Source: Bacteroidales bacterium (GTDB lineage: Bacteria; Bacteroidota; Bacteroidia; Bacteroidales; F082). Taken from it: a stretch of DNA of 64,000 nucleotides. The stretch spans positions 1 to 64,000 of the forward strand of contig JAUXMV010000082.1 of the NCBI GenBank assembly GCA_030683155.1, read 5' to 3'. The notes beneath the pieces are model-generated. The model made no database searches. It saw nothing but the letters and a program-made list of their open reading frames with translations, and had not been told where the DNA came from. Shown in pieces: positions 1 to 7,294 of this stretch. The first letter of the stretch is position 1, and each line of letters begins with the position of its first letter. Made by a program: the position numbers and the translations under genes.

Positions 1-282
1 AGCTTCCAAAAGTTTCTAAGAAAAGCTAAACTTTCTTAGAAAAGCTTAGAGCAACAACCCTTCTTTCCAACTTCTTTCAACTTTTCTGAAAGAAACTTAG
101 AAAATATTAGAATCTTGGGATGTAGCAGGTCGAAGGCTTACGCTCTTTCCAGATTGCAACTTCCATCCCAATGACATAAATGATTTTATAAAAACAAATC
201 ACAACGACACACTTTGGCGTTGTTCAGCCCTACATTTGTACCCAGAAAATGATAGGAATGATTGTTATGAAAACCGAAGACA
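1..282. other. Intergenic start of window
   Basis: No gene is supported here. The first 120 bases are an AT-rich stretch with repeated TTTCTTAGAAAAGCT-like words that could fold but have no clear terminator form. A TAnnTTTG-type box (TACATTTG, 231-238), the usual -7 element of Bacteroidota promoters, lies 45 bases before the first gene and may drive it. No properly spaced -33 element was found. Confidence 0.4.
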
Positions 283-1065
283 ATGCCGGATTTAATAAGG
301 TCGATAAATTTGGGGTACTGCGAAGGAGCGCGTTTTATCAGGGAAACTCTCTCTTTCTACAACTATCCCGAAGGAAAGCAAGACAAAAGAGAATTTTCTC
401 ATGGCAGACCCAAAAGGGAAATGACTTTCAATGAAAGCGGAAAACTCGAAGAATGCGTGTCCCATCACGATGATGTATCCTTTGCTTGCCGACTATTCTA
501 TGACCAGAAGGATCGCCTTGGATTTGTTTTGATGATGAACACAGATAAAAGCAAGGTGGCCGGCGGTATCAAATATGTGTATGACGACAAGAACAGACTT
601 TCCAGCCACAGATTCATTCATCATTTTGATGGATTTTCAGTGGCTCCCATCGAAGGAAATTTTCATTGTTTCACCGAAACATTTCGTTACAGAGGAAAGA
701 AAGCCAGAATCAACCATTCAACTCCCCGGAAAACAACGATCCGCAGGTCTGAAACCTATATTCCGGCATTACACGACGGAACATACGATTTTAAACAGCA
801 CTTAGCCCCTGCCTCACTTATTCACAACAGAATGCTTGTCCCATACCTCTTTGTTGAGAAGCCCTATTCGCACGTGGAGAAATCAAACATCACTGGCATG
901 TATTTTTGTACACGCAACCTTGTCTTCAATGAAAGAGGGCATTGGACCAGCCTGCTTTTTCTTGACCACAATGAGCAGCCCTGGATAGAATACCGAAGAG
1001 AAATCAGTTATTTCGAAAGGATTTCTCCTGCAGCTTTTCAAGTTGTGCAAAATGAAAAGGATTAA
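283..1065 (+). CDS. Hypothetical protein with YD-repeat-like segments
   Basis: A 260-residue protein of unknown function. Short segments such as LFYDQKDRLGF, YVYDDKNRLSS and LVFNERGHWTS resemble the tyrosine-aspartate repeats of RHS/YD proteins and of small Bacteroidota proteins built from the same strand pattern. No signal peptide or membrane segment is visible, so it is probably cytoplasmic. ATG at 283 is the only start in this frame after an in-frame stop at 268-270. It is followed after 30 bases by the WYL regulator, whose promoter box overlaps its stop codon, so the two are probably separate transcripts. The family resemblance is read by eye; the role is unknown. Confidence 0.6.
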   Translation: MPDLIRSINLGYCEGARFIRETLSFYNYPEGKQDKREFSHGRPKREMTFNESGKLEECVSHHDDVSFACRLFYDQKDRLGFVLMMNTDKSKVAGGIKYVYDDKNRLSSHRFIHHFDGFSVAPIEGNFHCFTETFRYRGKKARINHSTPRKTTIRRSETYIPALHDGTYDFKQHLAPASLIHNRMLVPYLFVEKPYSHVEKSNITGMYFCTRNLVFNERGHWTSLLFLDHNEQPWIEYRREISYFERISPAAFQVVQNEKD

Positions 1066-1070
1066 TTTTG
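1043..1070 (+). promoter_or_regulatory. Bacteroidota-type promoter of the WYL operon
   Basis: TTG (1043-1045), 17 bases, then TAATTTTG (1063-1070) fit the TTG / TAnnTTTG pattern of the primary sigma factor of this phylum. The -7 box lies 25 bases before the ATG of the WYL gene and overlaps the stop codon of the preceding gene. Confidence 0.5.
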
Positions 1071-1095
1071 TAATAAACCAAGCAATCTTATAAAT

Positions 1096-2013
1096 ATGTC
1101 AAAGCGCGCTTTTATTTCCAGGTACTTTCTCATCTACAGGAAGTTGAAAACAACTCCTTATGCAAACTTCGATGAGATAAGAAGTTTTTTACAAATGCAG
1201 GAGGATCAGTTGCAACTGGAAGACGACCTCCTTCGAATGAATTTTTCAGTCAGGACTTTTCAAAGAGACCTGAGGGAACTGAAGAATCTTTTCGGGATAG
1301 AGGTGCTCTTTTCCAGACAAGAAAAAGGCTATTATATCCTGGAAGATGATCAGCTCAACATTCATTTTCAAAGGATGATGGAAGCTTTCGATTTATTAAA
1401 TTCGATACATTCCGCCCGGAAACTGGAAAAAATCCTGTTGTTCGAAAAAAGAATGGCGCTTGGAACTGAGTACATTGCCTTGCTGATCCAGGCGATACGC
1501 AAAAGGTTACAGATCAGTTTCGTACATAGGAAATTTTGGGATAAACATTCAACCATGCGGTTGGTTTGTCCTTATGCCATCAAAGAAAGTCAAGGCAGGC
1601 TCTATCTGATTGGCAAAGAGACGGGCAATCCAACAATCAAAACATTTGGCTTGGACAGAATGAAAAGCCTTCAACTGACTGGAACACATTTCGACTTTCC
1701 GATTGGCTTTGACCCGGAAGACTTTTTCCGTTACAGCTTTGGCATCATTGCAGCCGAAGAACTTGAAGCGGAAAATGTTGAATTATCATTTTCGTTTCCG
1801 CAGGGAAACTACATCAAAACCTTGCCCTTGCATCCAAGTCAGGAAATTGTGCTGGAAAACGAAACCGAACTCCAAATCCGGCTTCAACTCAGGATAACTT
1901 TCGATTTCGAGATGGAATTGATGAAATACGGAACATTCATGCGCGTGTTGAAACCCCAAAGCCTTGTTGAAACAATCAAAAACAAACACAAACTGGCATA
2001 TGAGCAATATTGA
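1096..2013 (+). CDS. WYL-domain transcriptional regulator
   Basis: A 305-residue DNA-binding regulator of the YafY/PafBC-like WYL family. Residues 1-90 form the winged-helix part, with FSVRTFQRDLRELK as recognition region. The WYL domain follows (about 130-215): a basic IRKRLQISF strand, then PYAIKESQGRLYLIG, where LYL replaces the namesake WYL triplet, and the usual C-terminal extension. WYL proteins bind nucleic-acid or nucleotide ligands and often control DNA-damage or defence genes. It overlaps the next ORF by 14 bases and has its own promoter at 1043-1070, so it probably regulates its own operon. The family is clear; the target is inferred. Confidence 0.85.
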   Translation: MSKRAFISRYFLIYRKLKTTPYANFDEIRSFLQMQEDQLQLEDDLLRMNFSVRTFQRDLRELKNLFGIEVLFSRQEKGYYILEDDQLNIHFQRMMEAFDLLNSIHSARKLEKILLFEKRMALGTEYIALLIQAIRKRLQISFVHRKFWDKHSTMRLVCPYAIKESQGRLYLIGKETGNPTIKTFGLDRMKSLQLTGTHFDFPIGFDPEDFFRYSFGIIAAEELEAENVELSFSFPQGNYIKTLPLHPSQEIVLENETELQIRLQLRITFDFEMELMKYGTFMRVLKPQSLVETIKNKHKLAYEQY

Positions 2014-2626
2014 CAGACGTGATTTTCTTAAAGGCCTGACCCTGACCTCAGCAACTTTATTCGTGCCGGGAGTTTTTAGGCTCGGAATGGAGGATTCATC
2101 GCTAGAAACAAATCATCTGATCGGCCTAGGATCAGCTTCCTACCAGGTTTTTTTAACACTACAAGGACAACCTGACCTGCACCGAATGACTGTCCTCGAC
2201 ACTGAAATACCTGACGAAGAACACCTCAACATCGCATTATACCCTTTGAAAGTGCAGGATATGCAAAAGAATTCACTCTATGCCCTCTTCGATAATTTAT
2301 TTAGTAAAAACGACAATTATTTTATCTTTGCAAGTATAGGCCGTACCACAGGAAATATATTGTTTCGTCAACTCGCTAATTGGATGAAATCTCAACAAAA
2401 AGAACACCGCTTGGTTGCTATGCTTCCATTTCATTTCGAAGGTCAAAAGGCCATGGACTGGAGCAAGGAGGCCTTAAGTGCTATACCTGATAAAGACAGA
2501 CTGAGCATCGTTGAACTGGAAAACTTTCGTAAAAAGCACGGCAATTTGCCTTTGCAATCTGCAATGGAGTTAGCGCATCTCGAAGTCTTGAAACTATGGG
2601 AGATAGATCAAGTAAATGTTTCTTAA
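2000..2626 (+). CDS. Tat-signal protein with degenerate FtsZ/tubulin-like domain
   Basis: A 208-residue protein starting at the ATG at 2000, inside the end of the WYL gene. The N-terminus reads MSNIDRRDFLKG followed by a hydrophobic stretch to about residue 26, a twin-arginine-type export signal. The rest follows the order of an FtsZ GTPase domain: LIGLGSASYQ (40-49) at the place of the nucleotide-binding GxGGGG loop, VLDTE (65-69) at the NTD strand, FASIGRTTGN (110-119) at the GGGTGTG tubulin signature, and MLPFHFEG (141-148) at the conserved PFxFEG strand, then a long helix. The glycines needed for GTP binding are mostly lost. The C-terminal half of FtsZ is missing. Resemblance is by eye; the function is unknown. 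Confidence 0.6.
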   Translation: MSNIDRRDFLKGLTLTSATLFVPGVFRLGMEDSSLETNHLIGLGSASYQVFLTLQGQPDLHRMTVLDTEIPDEEHLNIALYPLKVQDMQKNSLYALFDNLFSKNDNYFIFASIGRTTGNILFRQLANWMKSQQKEHRLVAMLPFHFEGQKAMDWSKEALSAIPDKDRLSIVELENFRKKHGNLPLQSAMELAHLEVLKLWEIDQVNVS

Positions 2627-2658
2627 TAAAATATTTTAAACCAATTAAACCTAAAAAA

Positions 2659-3378
2659 ATGGAAAAAGTCTTTTACGATCTGGAGCTTTCTAAAAAGCTG
2701 TATGCGCATTACATTGAAAACGAAATTGGCTATAGTAGTGTTTGTCAGAGATGCAAGTCCTATAGCGCTTCAAAAGGACGGATATTAAAAAATGGTCCTA
2801 TTCCTGTGTTCCATATCGGTGATCAATTCAGTGAATCCCCTGTCAGAATACTTTTTCTTGGAACTGTTGCATACGGTTGGGAAAATGAAATTCCAAATGT
2901 CTTCATTGAAGATAAAGATGTACGAAACAATTTTCTTGAATCAACCATTGACTATATTGAAAACAGAATACAATATATATTTGAGAAAGAAAATAAGAGG
3001 TTCTTTTCCTTCATCAAAAAATGCATTGAAGAAATCGATGTGTTAGGCTCTGAACCATTGAGGAAAATAGCATTATCGAATTTGATCAAGTGCAATATAG
3101 GAAATGACAGTGTCAGAAATAAACATTTGCAAAAGAATTATGATTTTTGTATCAGGGAACAGTTTACAGGCAATTTAGTTTCCGATGTCAATGTATTGAA
3201 TCCTACACATATAATAATTCTGAGTAGCAACACCCACAAGTTTTGGAGATATGGCAAAATCTTTATGGATCAAGGGCGAAAGGTACAATTCGTGCATCAT
3301 CCATCATCATCCACAACTGGTGGCAATGAACTGTTTATAAAAACTGTAAAGGAGTTTCTGATCAATACAAAAGTGTAG
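2659..3378 (+). CDS. Uracil-DNA-glycosylase-fold protein
   Basis: A 239-residue protein. The order of motifs fits the uracil-DNA glycosylase superfamily: VRILFLGTVAYGWENE (62-77) in the position of the catalytic loop, IALSNLIKCN (137-146), LNPTHIIILSSN (180-191), and FVHHPSSS (211-218), matching the HPS motif that grips the minor groove. An N-terminal Cys pair (CQRC, 29-32) may bind metal. The usual GxxPG of active enzymes is GTVAYG, so activity is uncertain. ATG at 2659 is chosen because the earlier ATG would add a tail unlike the family and overlap the preceding gene. It probably belongs to the WYL operon (32-base gap). Confidence 0.55.
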   Translation: MEKVFYDLELSKKLYAHYIENEIGYSSVCQRCKSYSASKGRILKNGPIPVFHIGDQFSESPVRILFLGTVAYGWENEIPNVFIEDKDVRNNFLESTIDYIENRIQYIFEKENKRFFSFIKKCIEEIDVLGSEPLRKIALSNLIKCNIGNDSVRNKHLQKNYDFCIREQFTGNLVSDVNVLNPTHIIILSSNTHKFWRYGKIFMDQGRKVQFVHHPSSSTTGGNELFIKTVKEFLINTKV

Positions 3379-3405
3379 GCTTAAAATTTGATCTGATTTA
3401 TTCTA

Positions 3406-3783
3406 GGGCTTACTGATAAACTCAAAATGTCGATATTTCTGTGCGCTGCACCTCTCATTTTAATTCTATTCGATCTTCCTGCAAAGATTATCGCCACGCT
3501 CTGCCTCAGTTTTCAGGTGCAGCGCACCAAAATATTTGTAGATTTTTGTCCGGTAGTATGTTTAAAGGTGCAGCGCACCGATAATATTTATAGCAGCACC
3601 GGTAATATTTGTAGATTTTTGTCCGATAGTAAGCTCAAAGGTGCAGCGCACCGATAATATTTGTAGCAGCACCGGTAATATTTATAGAATTTTGTCCGGT
3701 CGTGTGTTTAAAGGTGCAGCGCACCGAAATATCTGTTGCAAGGTTTTTGAACCGATATCTCGCTAATCCGTGCACAAGAAATA
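3406..3783 (+). mobile_element. MITE-like element, left copy, right end lost
   Basis: This stretch is homologous, by eye about three quarters identical over its outer 120 bases, to the reverse complement of 20978-21260. It begins with GGGCTTACTGATAAACTC (3406-3423), a diverged form of the terminal repeat GGACTTGCTGAAAAACTC. The shared core includes AAAGATTATCGCCAC and the hairpin repeats. Similarity stops near 3783, so the right terminal repeat is missing. The interior is longer than in the intact copy because of two extra 73-base repeat units. No transposase is encoded, as in miniature inverted-repeat elements moved in trans. Confidence 0.65.
3516..3725 (+). repeat. Tandem array of hairpin repeats (51- and 73-base period)
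   Basis: The 13-mer GGTGCAGCGCACC occurs at 3516, 3567, 3640 and 3713; a variant in the opposite sense lies at 3440-3452. It forms a hairpin with a 5-bp stem and AGC loop. The first interval is 51 bases; the next two are 73 bases, the extra 22 being a second AATATTT-containing block beginning GATAATATTTATAGC. Each hairpin is followed by an AT-rich word such as AATATTTGTAG. The intervals are near-copies of each other, so this is a tandem duplication inside the mobile element, not a CRISPR array. Confidence 0.85.
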
Positions 3784-3929
3784 AGATATTATACCAAAGT
3801 GAAATATAGATGAATCCAAAAGTTGTCATGGTATAATGCCGAAGGTTAGAAATGTTAGGCCAATTGAGTGAGCGATAATTGGACTATTATATTTCTCCTT
3901 TCGGTATTAGTGAATTAACTTTCAATATT

Positions 3930-4697
3930 TCAATAGTTTAGGGCTTTTACATCAAGCCCTATAGTAAAATTGTTGTTAGTTTCATAGCTTATTACCTTCC
4001 CTCTACAGTCTTTATGTTTTACTAAAAACAAATCTGTCTTGTTACCTTCATGAACTCTATTTCTGGAAATCAAAAATACATTATGAATATTTCCATCATT
4101 TCCATTTATGTATGACAAGTCATCCAATAAGGGGATTTTAGTGGTTCTTTCTTCAACAATTTTTGATAGTTGAGAAAATACAACAAGTGCCAGATTTAGT
4201 TCTTTCGCAAGATTTTTTAGTTTTAAAAGAATTGAACTGCTTTCTGTTTGAACATTATCAATAAGTTGGAAATAGTCTAAAATGACGATATCTAAACTTT
4301 TTTCTTTGTGCAGTTTTCTAACACTCAATTCTAATGAAGAATAGTCATAAGGATATTGAACTGTTTCACAAATAAAGAAATTTGACTTGACAATATTTTC
4401 ATTGAATTGTTGAGAATGTTGCATTTGAAACCGTTCAAACAGCTGATCTGCTGATAATTCCAAACTAACATACAAAACCGTAAAAAGCTGTGCAATTAAA
4501 TTACGACAAAGTGAAACACCAAAAGATGTTTTGCCGGTAAAAGGTCGCCCACCTATAATAGTTAATTCCTTTCTTTTGAAACCCTTAGTCACATTGTCTA
4601 ACTGTTCGAATCCGGATGCTAAATAGTTTTTATTTTTTAAGCGCTTGGAAACCAATTGTTTCATGTTTATAATCCTATACATGTTTTCCATAGCCAC
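3930..4697 (-). CDS. Stand-alone DnaB-type RecA-fold ATPase
   Basis: A 255-residue protein equal to the C-terminal motor domain of replicative helicase DnaB. It has SGFEQLDNVTKGF (28-40), Walker A GGRPFTGKT (49-57), VLYVSLELSADQLFERF (74-90), Walker B DIVILDYFQLI (136-146), and SQLSKIVEERTTKIPLLDDL (175-194), which matches the DnaB segment around the SQLSR motif. The N-terminal helical domain that holds DnaG primase is absent, and it is about half the length of DnaB. Such solo domains occur in accessory regions of this phylum. It lies alone at the left edge of the island, divergent from the DUF262 pseudogene, with a TACATTTG box upstream (4720-4727 on the minus strand). The role is unknown. 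Confidence 0.8.
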   Translation of the reverse strand: MAMENMYRIINMKQLVSKRLKNKNYLASGFEQLDNVTKGFKRKELTIIGGRPFTGKTSFGVSLCRNLIAQLFTVLYVSLELSADQLFERFQMQHSQQFNENIVKSNFFICETVQYPYDYSSLELSVRKLHKEKSLDIVILDYFQLIDNVQTESSSILLKLKNLAKELNLALVVFSQLSKIVEERTTKIPLLDDLSYINGNDGNIHNVFLISRNRVHEGNKTDLFLVKHKDCRGKVISYETNNNFTIGLDVKALNY

Positions 4698-4699
4698 AC

Positions 4700-5113
4700 T
4701 TTTCTTATTAACAATGATACAAATGTAAATCAGAACTCCGCCAAACTATGTCGTGATGAAAATTATCTTCAGATGGGTATTCTGAGCCTCTTGGAGATCC
4801 GGGTGACTCGACATCTCTCTCAGTCTCTCAGTCCCTAAGTCTCTCCGTCTCTCCCTTCACCCCCTCTCTAAAGTCGCCACTTCGCTTAAGTTCACTAAAG
4901 TCACTAAGTTCGCTCAAGTCGCTTCGTTCGCCCCTTCGCCTAAGTCGCCCAAGCCATTTTCGTCTCAATTTTAAAAAAAATCCCTCCCGACACTAACTGT
5001 CGCAACACCATCATACATTGGCCTTCAAAATTCACTTCGGTCTACAAAAGAGCTTCTTTACTTAAACCAAGTAAAAAAATGACACCACGACACGGTTTGA
5101 CTGAGTCGAATTT
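4700..5113. repeat. Intergenic spacer with TC-rich degenerate repeats
   Basis: No gene is supported between the DnaB-like gene and the DUF262 pseudogene. From about 4800 to 4960 the plus strand is a run of degenerate words built on TCTCTCAG, TAAGTC and AAGTCGC. It looks like slipped or decayed tandem repeat DNA, without codon-like periodicity. The remainder is AT-rich spacer. Confidence 0.5.
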
Positions 5114-5152
5114 TATTTTTGCGACAAATTAGCAAATAATTTCTTTTAAAAG

Positions 5153-6164
5153 ATGCAAAATAAGATTACTTTATATGCTGTTAGTGAAATACTTGGAAAA
5201 AACTTCTTTATCCCTTCTTCTCAAAGAGGTTATAGATGGAAAGAACAAAAAGTAACTGATTTATTGAATGAAATATATTCCTTTGCCATTAAAATAGACA
5301 AATCTGAAAATGAGTTCTATTGTTTACAGCCTATCGTTATTAGAAAATGCAGCAAAAAAATTATTAGATTAAACGAATTATCTAGTCCTTTTGACAACAA
5401 TATTTGGTATGAAGTAATTGTTGGTCAGCAAATACTTACAACAATAAGAATTCTTTTAACTTACTTAATCAAGGAACATTTTAATGGCAAATCTCTATAC
5501 GATGCATGCGGAAAAAATGAGTTATTGTTGGAATATGAATCACGGGAAGGAACAAAGGAGTATTTAAACAACATTAATGTTAAAGATTCCAAGAAAAATA
5601 CTGATTTCTATTTTATTTTCAAAGCGTTTGAAACTATATCAAATTGGTTTTCAAACCAACTGTTTGAAAGAGGTGTGCGTGATGATATCCTAAGAACTCT
5701 AGTCTATGACATGACAAACAAGAAACAGGAAGGTGTATTGCAAGTCATTTGGTACGAAATTATCGATAACGCAAGACCTGTAGATACGTTTACCAGAATT
5801 AATATTGGAAAGATACCGATAACAAATTCTGAACTTATAAAAGCTCTATTTCTTCAAAAAAGAAATTTCAATAGTATTGCAGGCTATCTGCTTAGTCAAG
5901 AGGAAACTTTAGAAAAACGTCAGATTGAAAAAGCTACAGAATGGGATAAAATTGAGCATGCTTTGCAAAATGAAGATTTTTGGTGGTTTTTAAATCGAAA
6001 AGAAAATGAGGTTTCAGCAAGGATAGAATTTTTGTTTGATATTATTTGTGAAGCAGCAAAAAAAATTAGAAAAACTTTGATAAAAAAATGGAACTGACAA
6101 ATATGCTACATACAAGTTTTTTAATAACAAGTTCTCAAATGATATTTCATTCGACCCCCGTTAA
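5153..6164 (+). pseudogene. Frameshifted, truncated DUF262 (GmrSD-like) gene
   Basis: The open frame 5153-6097 encodes 314 residues clearly related to the N-terminal half of the DUF262 protein at 10795: PSSQRGYRWKEQKVTDLL against PHYQRGYRWEEQEVNELL, and FYCLQPIV in both. The signature DGQQRLTTL has become VGQQILTTI (90-98), losing the Asp and Arg. At the seven-A run 6082-6088 the frame breaks. One frame over, translation continues as NGTDKYATYKFFNNKF, the expected next segment, and stops at 6162-6164. The other half, including the DUF1524 nuclease, is missing. A TATTTTTG box lies at 5114-5121. The extra A could be a sequencing error, but the signature loss and the truncation remain. Confidence 0.75.
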
Positions 6165-6287
6165 GCATGTTTCACGACCTCGTATTGGGAGTACAACATG
6201 AATAATCCGAACCCAGAACCCTGCCTGTCTCGCCTTGGCGGAAACAATCCGAACAACCTTGCAAGCAGCAGTAAATCGCTCCGAAAA

Positions 6288-6323
6288 GGGGGTCAGTTTC
6301 CTGGAATTAGGTCTGTATAATCC
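6288..6323 (+). repeat. Inward-facing repeat resembling an IS21-type end (left)
   Basis: GGGGGTCAGTTTCCTGGAAT and the next bases to TATAATCC match the reverse complement of 18363-18402 (GGGGGTCAGTATCCCGGAAT... TATGATCC) with few differences. Repeated GGGGGTCAGTA words are typical of the multiple terminal binding sites of IS21-family elements; that attribution is recalled, not tested. No istA or istB gene is nearby. Confidence 0.45.
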
Positions 6324-6882
6324 TCAAATGCCAAAAAGACCAAATCCAGCCAAGGCGGGCAAAGACCAAATCCTAAAATCCTCAATTCAGAAATAAAAAA
6401 CCAGAAATCCTCTCACTTGACTCTTTTTACTTTTGCCTTGGCTCTTCTGAATCCTCAAATCGTAAATCAAAAATCGTCAATCGTATATCCTTGAATCCTT
6501 AAATACTCAAATACTCAAATCAGAAACCGAAAAAAAAATTCCTTCATGTCAAACCAACCAAACAAATTTTCCAATACCTTTACACCTTCCTACCTTGTTG
6601 TGCCCTGGCGACTGCTTGCATTAAATTTTTGGGCAACATTTTTTTAATTGTTAAACTAAAAGTCGACCAGATGAACAAATACAGGAACCACCGCCCCAAA
6701 CTGGGGCTTTACAGTCAAGGCAATGCCTTGACGCATTTTTCTTTTCTTCTTTCCAAAACTCCAATAGCAAAAAATGAATTGTTCAATCATTTCATTTTTT
6801 CGAATAATTCCGGAACAAAGTCCCTACTTTTACTTGCTAAAACTTAAAGTTCAAAAACGAAAACAAATCACATCAAATAACA
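6324..6882. repeat. Intergenic spacer with degenerate AATCCTCAAATC words
   Basis: From about 6320 to 6530 the sequence is a string of imperfect copies of AATCCTCAAATC, AAATCGTAAATC and AATACTCAAATC. It has no plausible reading frame. The rest up to 6882 is AT-rich and holds a possible short frame (6629-6847) without any sign of being coding. This stretch separates the DUF262 pseudogene from the hsd operon. Confidence 0.45.
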
Positions 6883-7101
6883 ATGAAAAGTCATTTCAGC
6901 AATAACTCAAAATATCTCCTTGTAAATAATTTCTGCATATCTGATAAGCAATCCGGTTTTGAAATGATGAAAAACCTATGTGATTCAAACGGCGAAAAGC
7001 AAATCAACGCATTTGTCGATTCAAACTACCAATTGATACCTGGCTATAAACGATTAGCCTCTTTTAAAGAAGTTTTTTTCTTGATCAATGAATTCCACTG
7101 A
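6883..7101 (+). CDS. Small hypothetical protein
   Basis: A possible 72-residue protein starting MKSHFSNNSKYLLVNNFC and ending KEVFFLINEFH. It is not recognised. It lies 194 bases upstream of hsdM in the same direction but is separated from it by the presumed hsd promoter at 7259. The codon pattern is plausible for an AT-rich gene, but nothing else supports it. Confidence 0.3.
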   Translation: MKSHFSNNSKYLLVNNFCISDKQSGFEMMKNLCDSNGEKQINAFVDSNYQLIPGYKRLASFKEVFFLINEFH

Positions 7102-7258
7102 AGAAGTATTTCTATGGCTTTTAGTAGCAAATTGGAATCTAGAAAAACTATGACCATACAACGAAAACCAAAAAAACCATTTTATTTGATGACCAAGGAC
7201 AAAGAAACAATATTACATCGGGAAAGCGAATAAGCCGTCAGAAAGACGATAAGAACGA

Positions 7259-7266
7259 TAAATTTG
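7259..7266 (+). promoter_or_regulatory. Probable -7 box of the hsd operon
   Basis: TAAATTTG fits the TAnnTTTG consensus and lies 28 bases before the hsdM start codon, leaving a leader of about 20 bases. A -33 element at the right distance is not evident. Confidence 0.35.
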
Positions 7267-7294
7267 ACATATTAACAAGACACTGAAAGAATAA

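Noticed and set aside
249-434. 61-codon frame overlapping the first gene
   Set aside because: It overlaps the better 260-codon frame, and its translation has the look of an out-of-frame reading.
3516-3725. Regularly spaced repeats, possible CRISPR array
   Set aside because: The repeat is only 13 bases, the intervals are near-identical copies instead of unique spacers, and no cas gene is near.
3427-3829. Frames on both strands within the left MITE
   Set aside because: They read through the hairpin repeats and have repetitive, non-protein-like content.
6629-6847. 72-codon frame upstream of hsdM
   Set aside because: It lies in low-complexity spacer, starts from an atypical place and shows no domain or conserved pattern.
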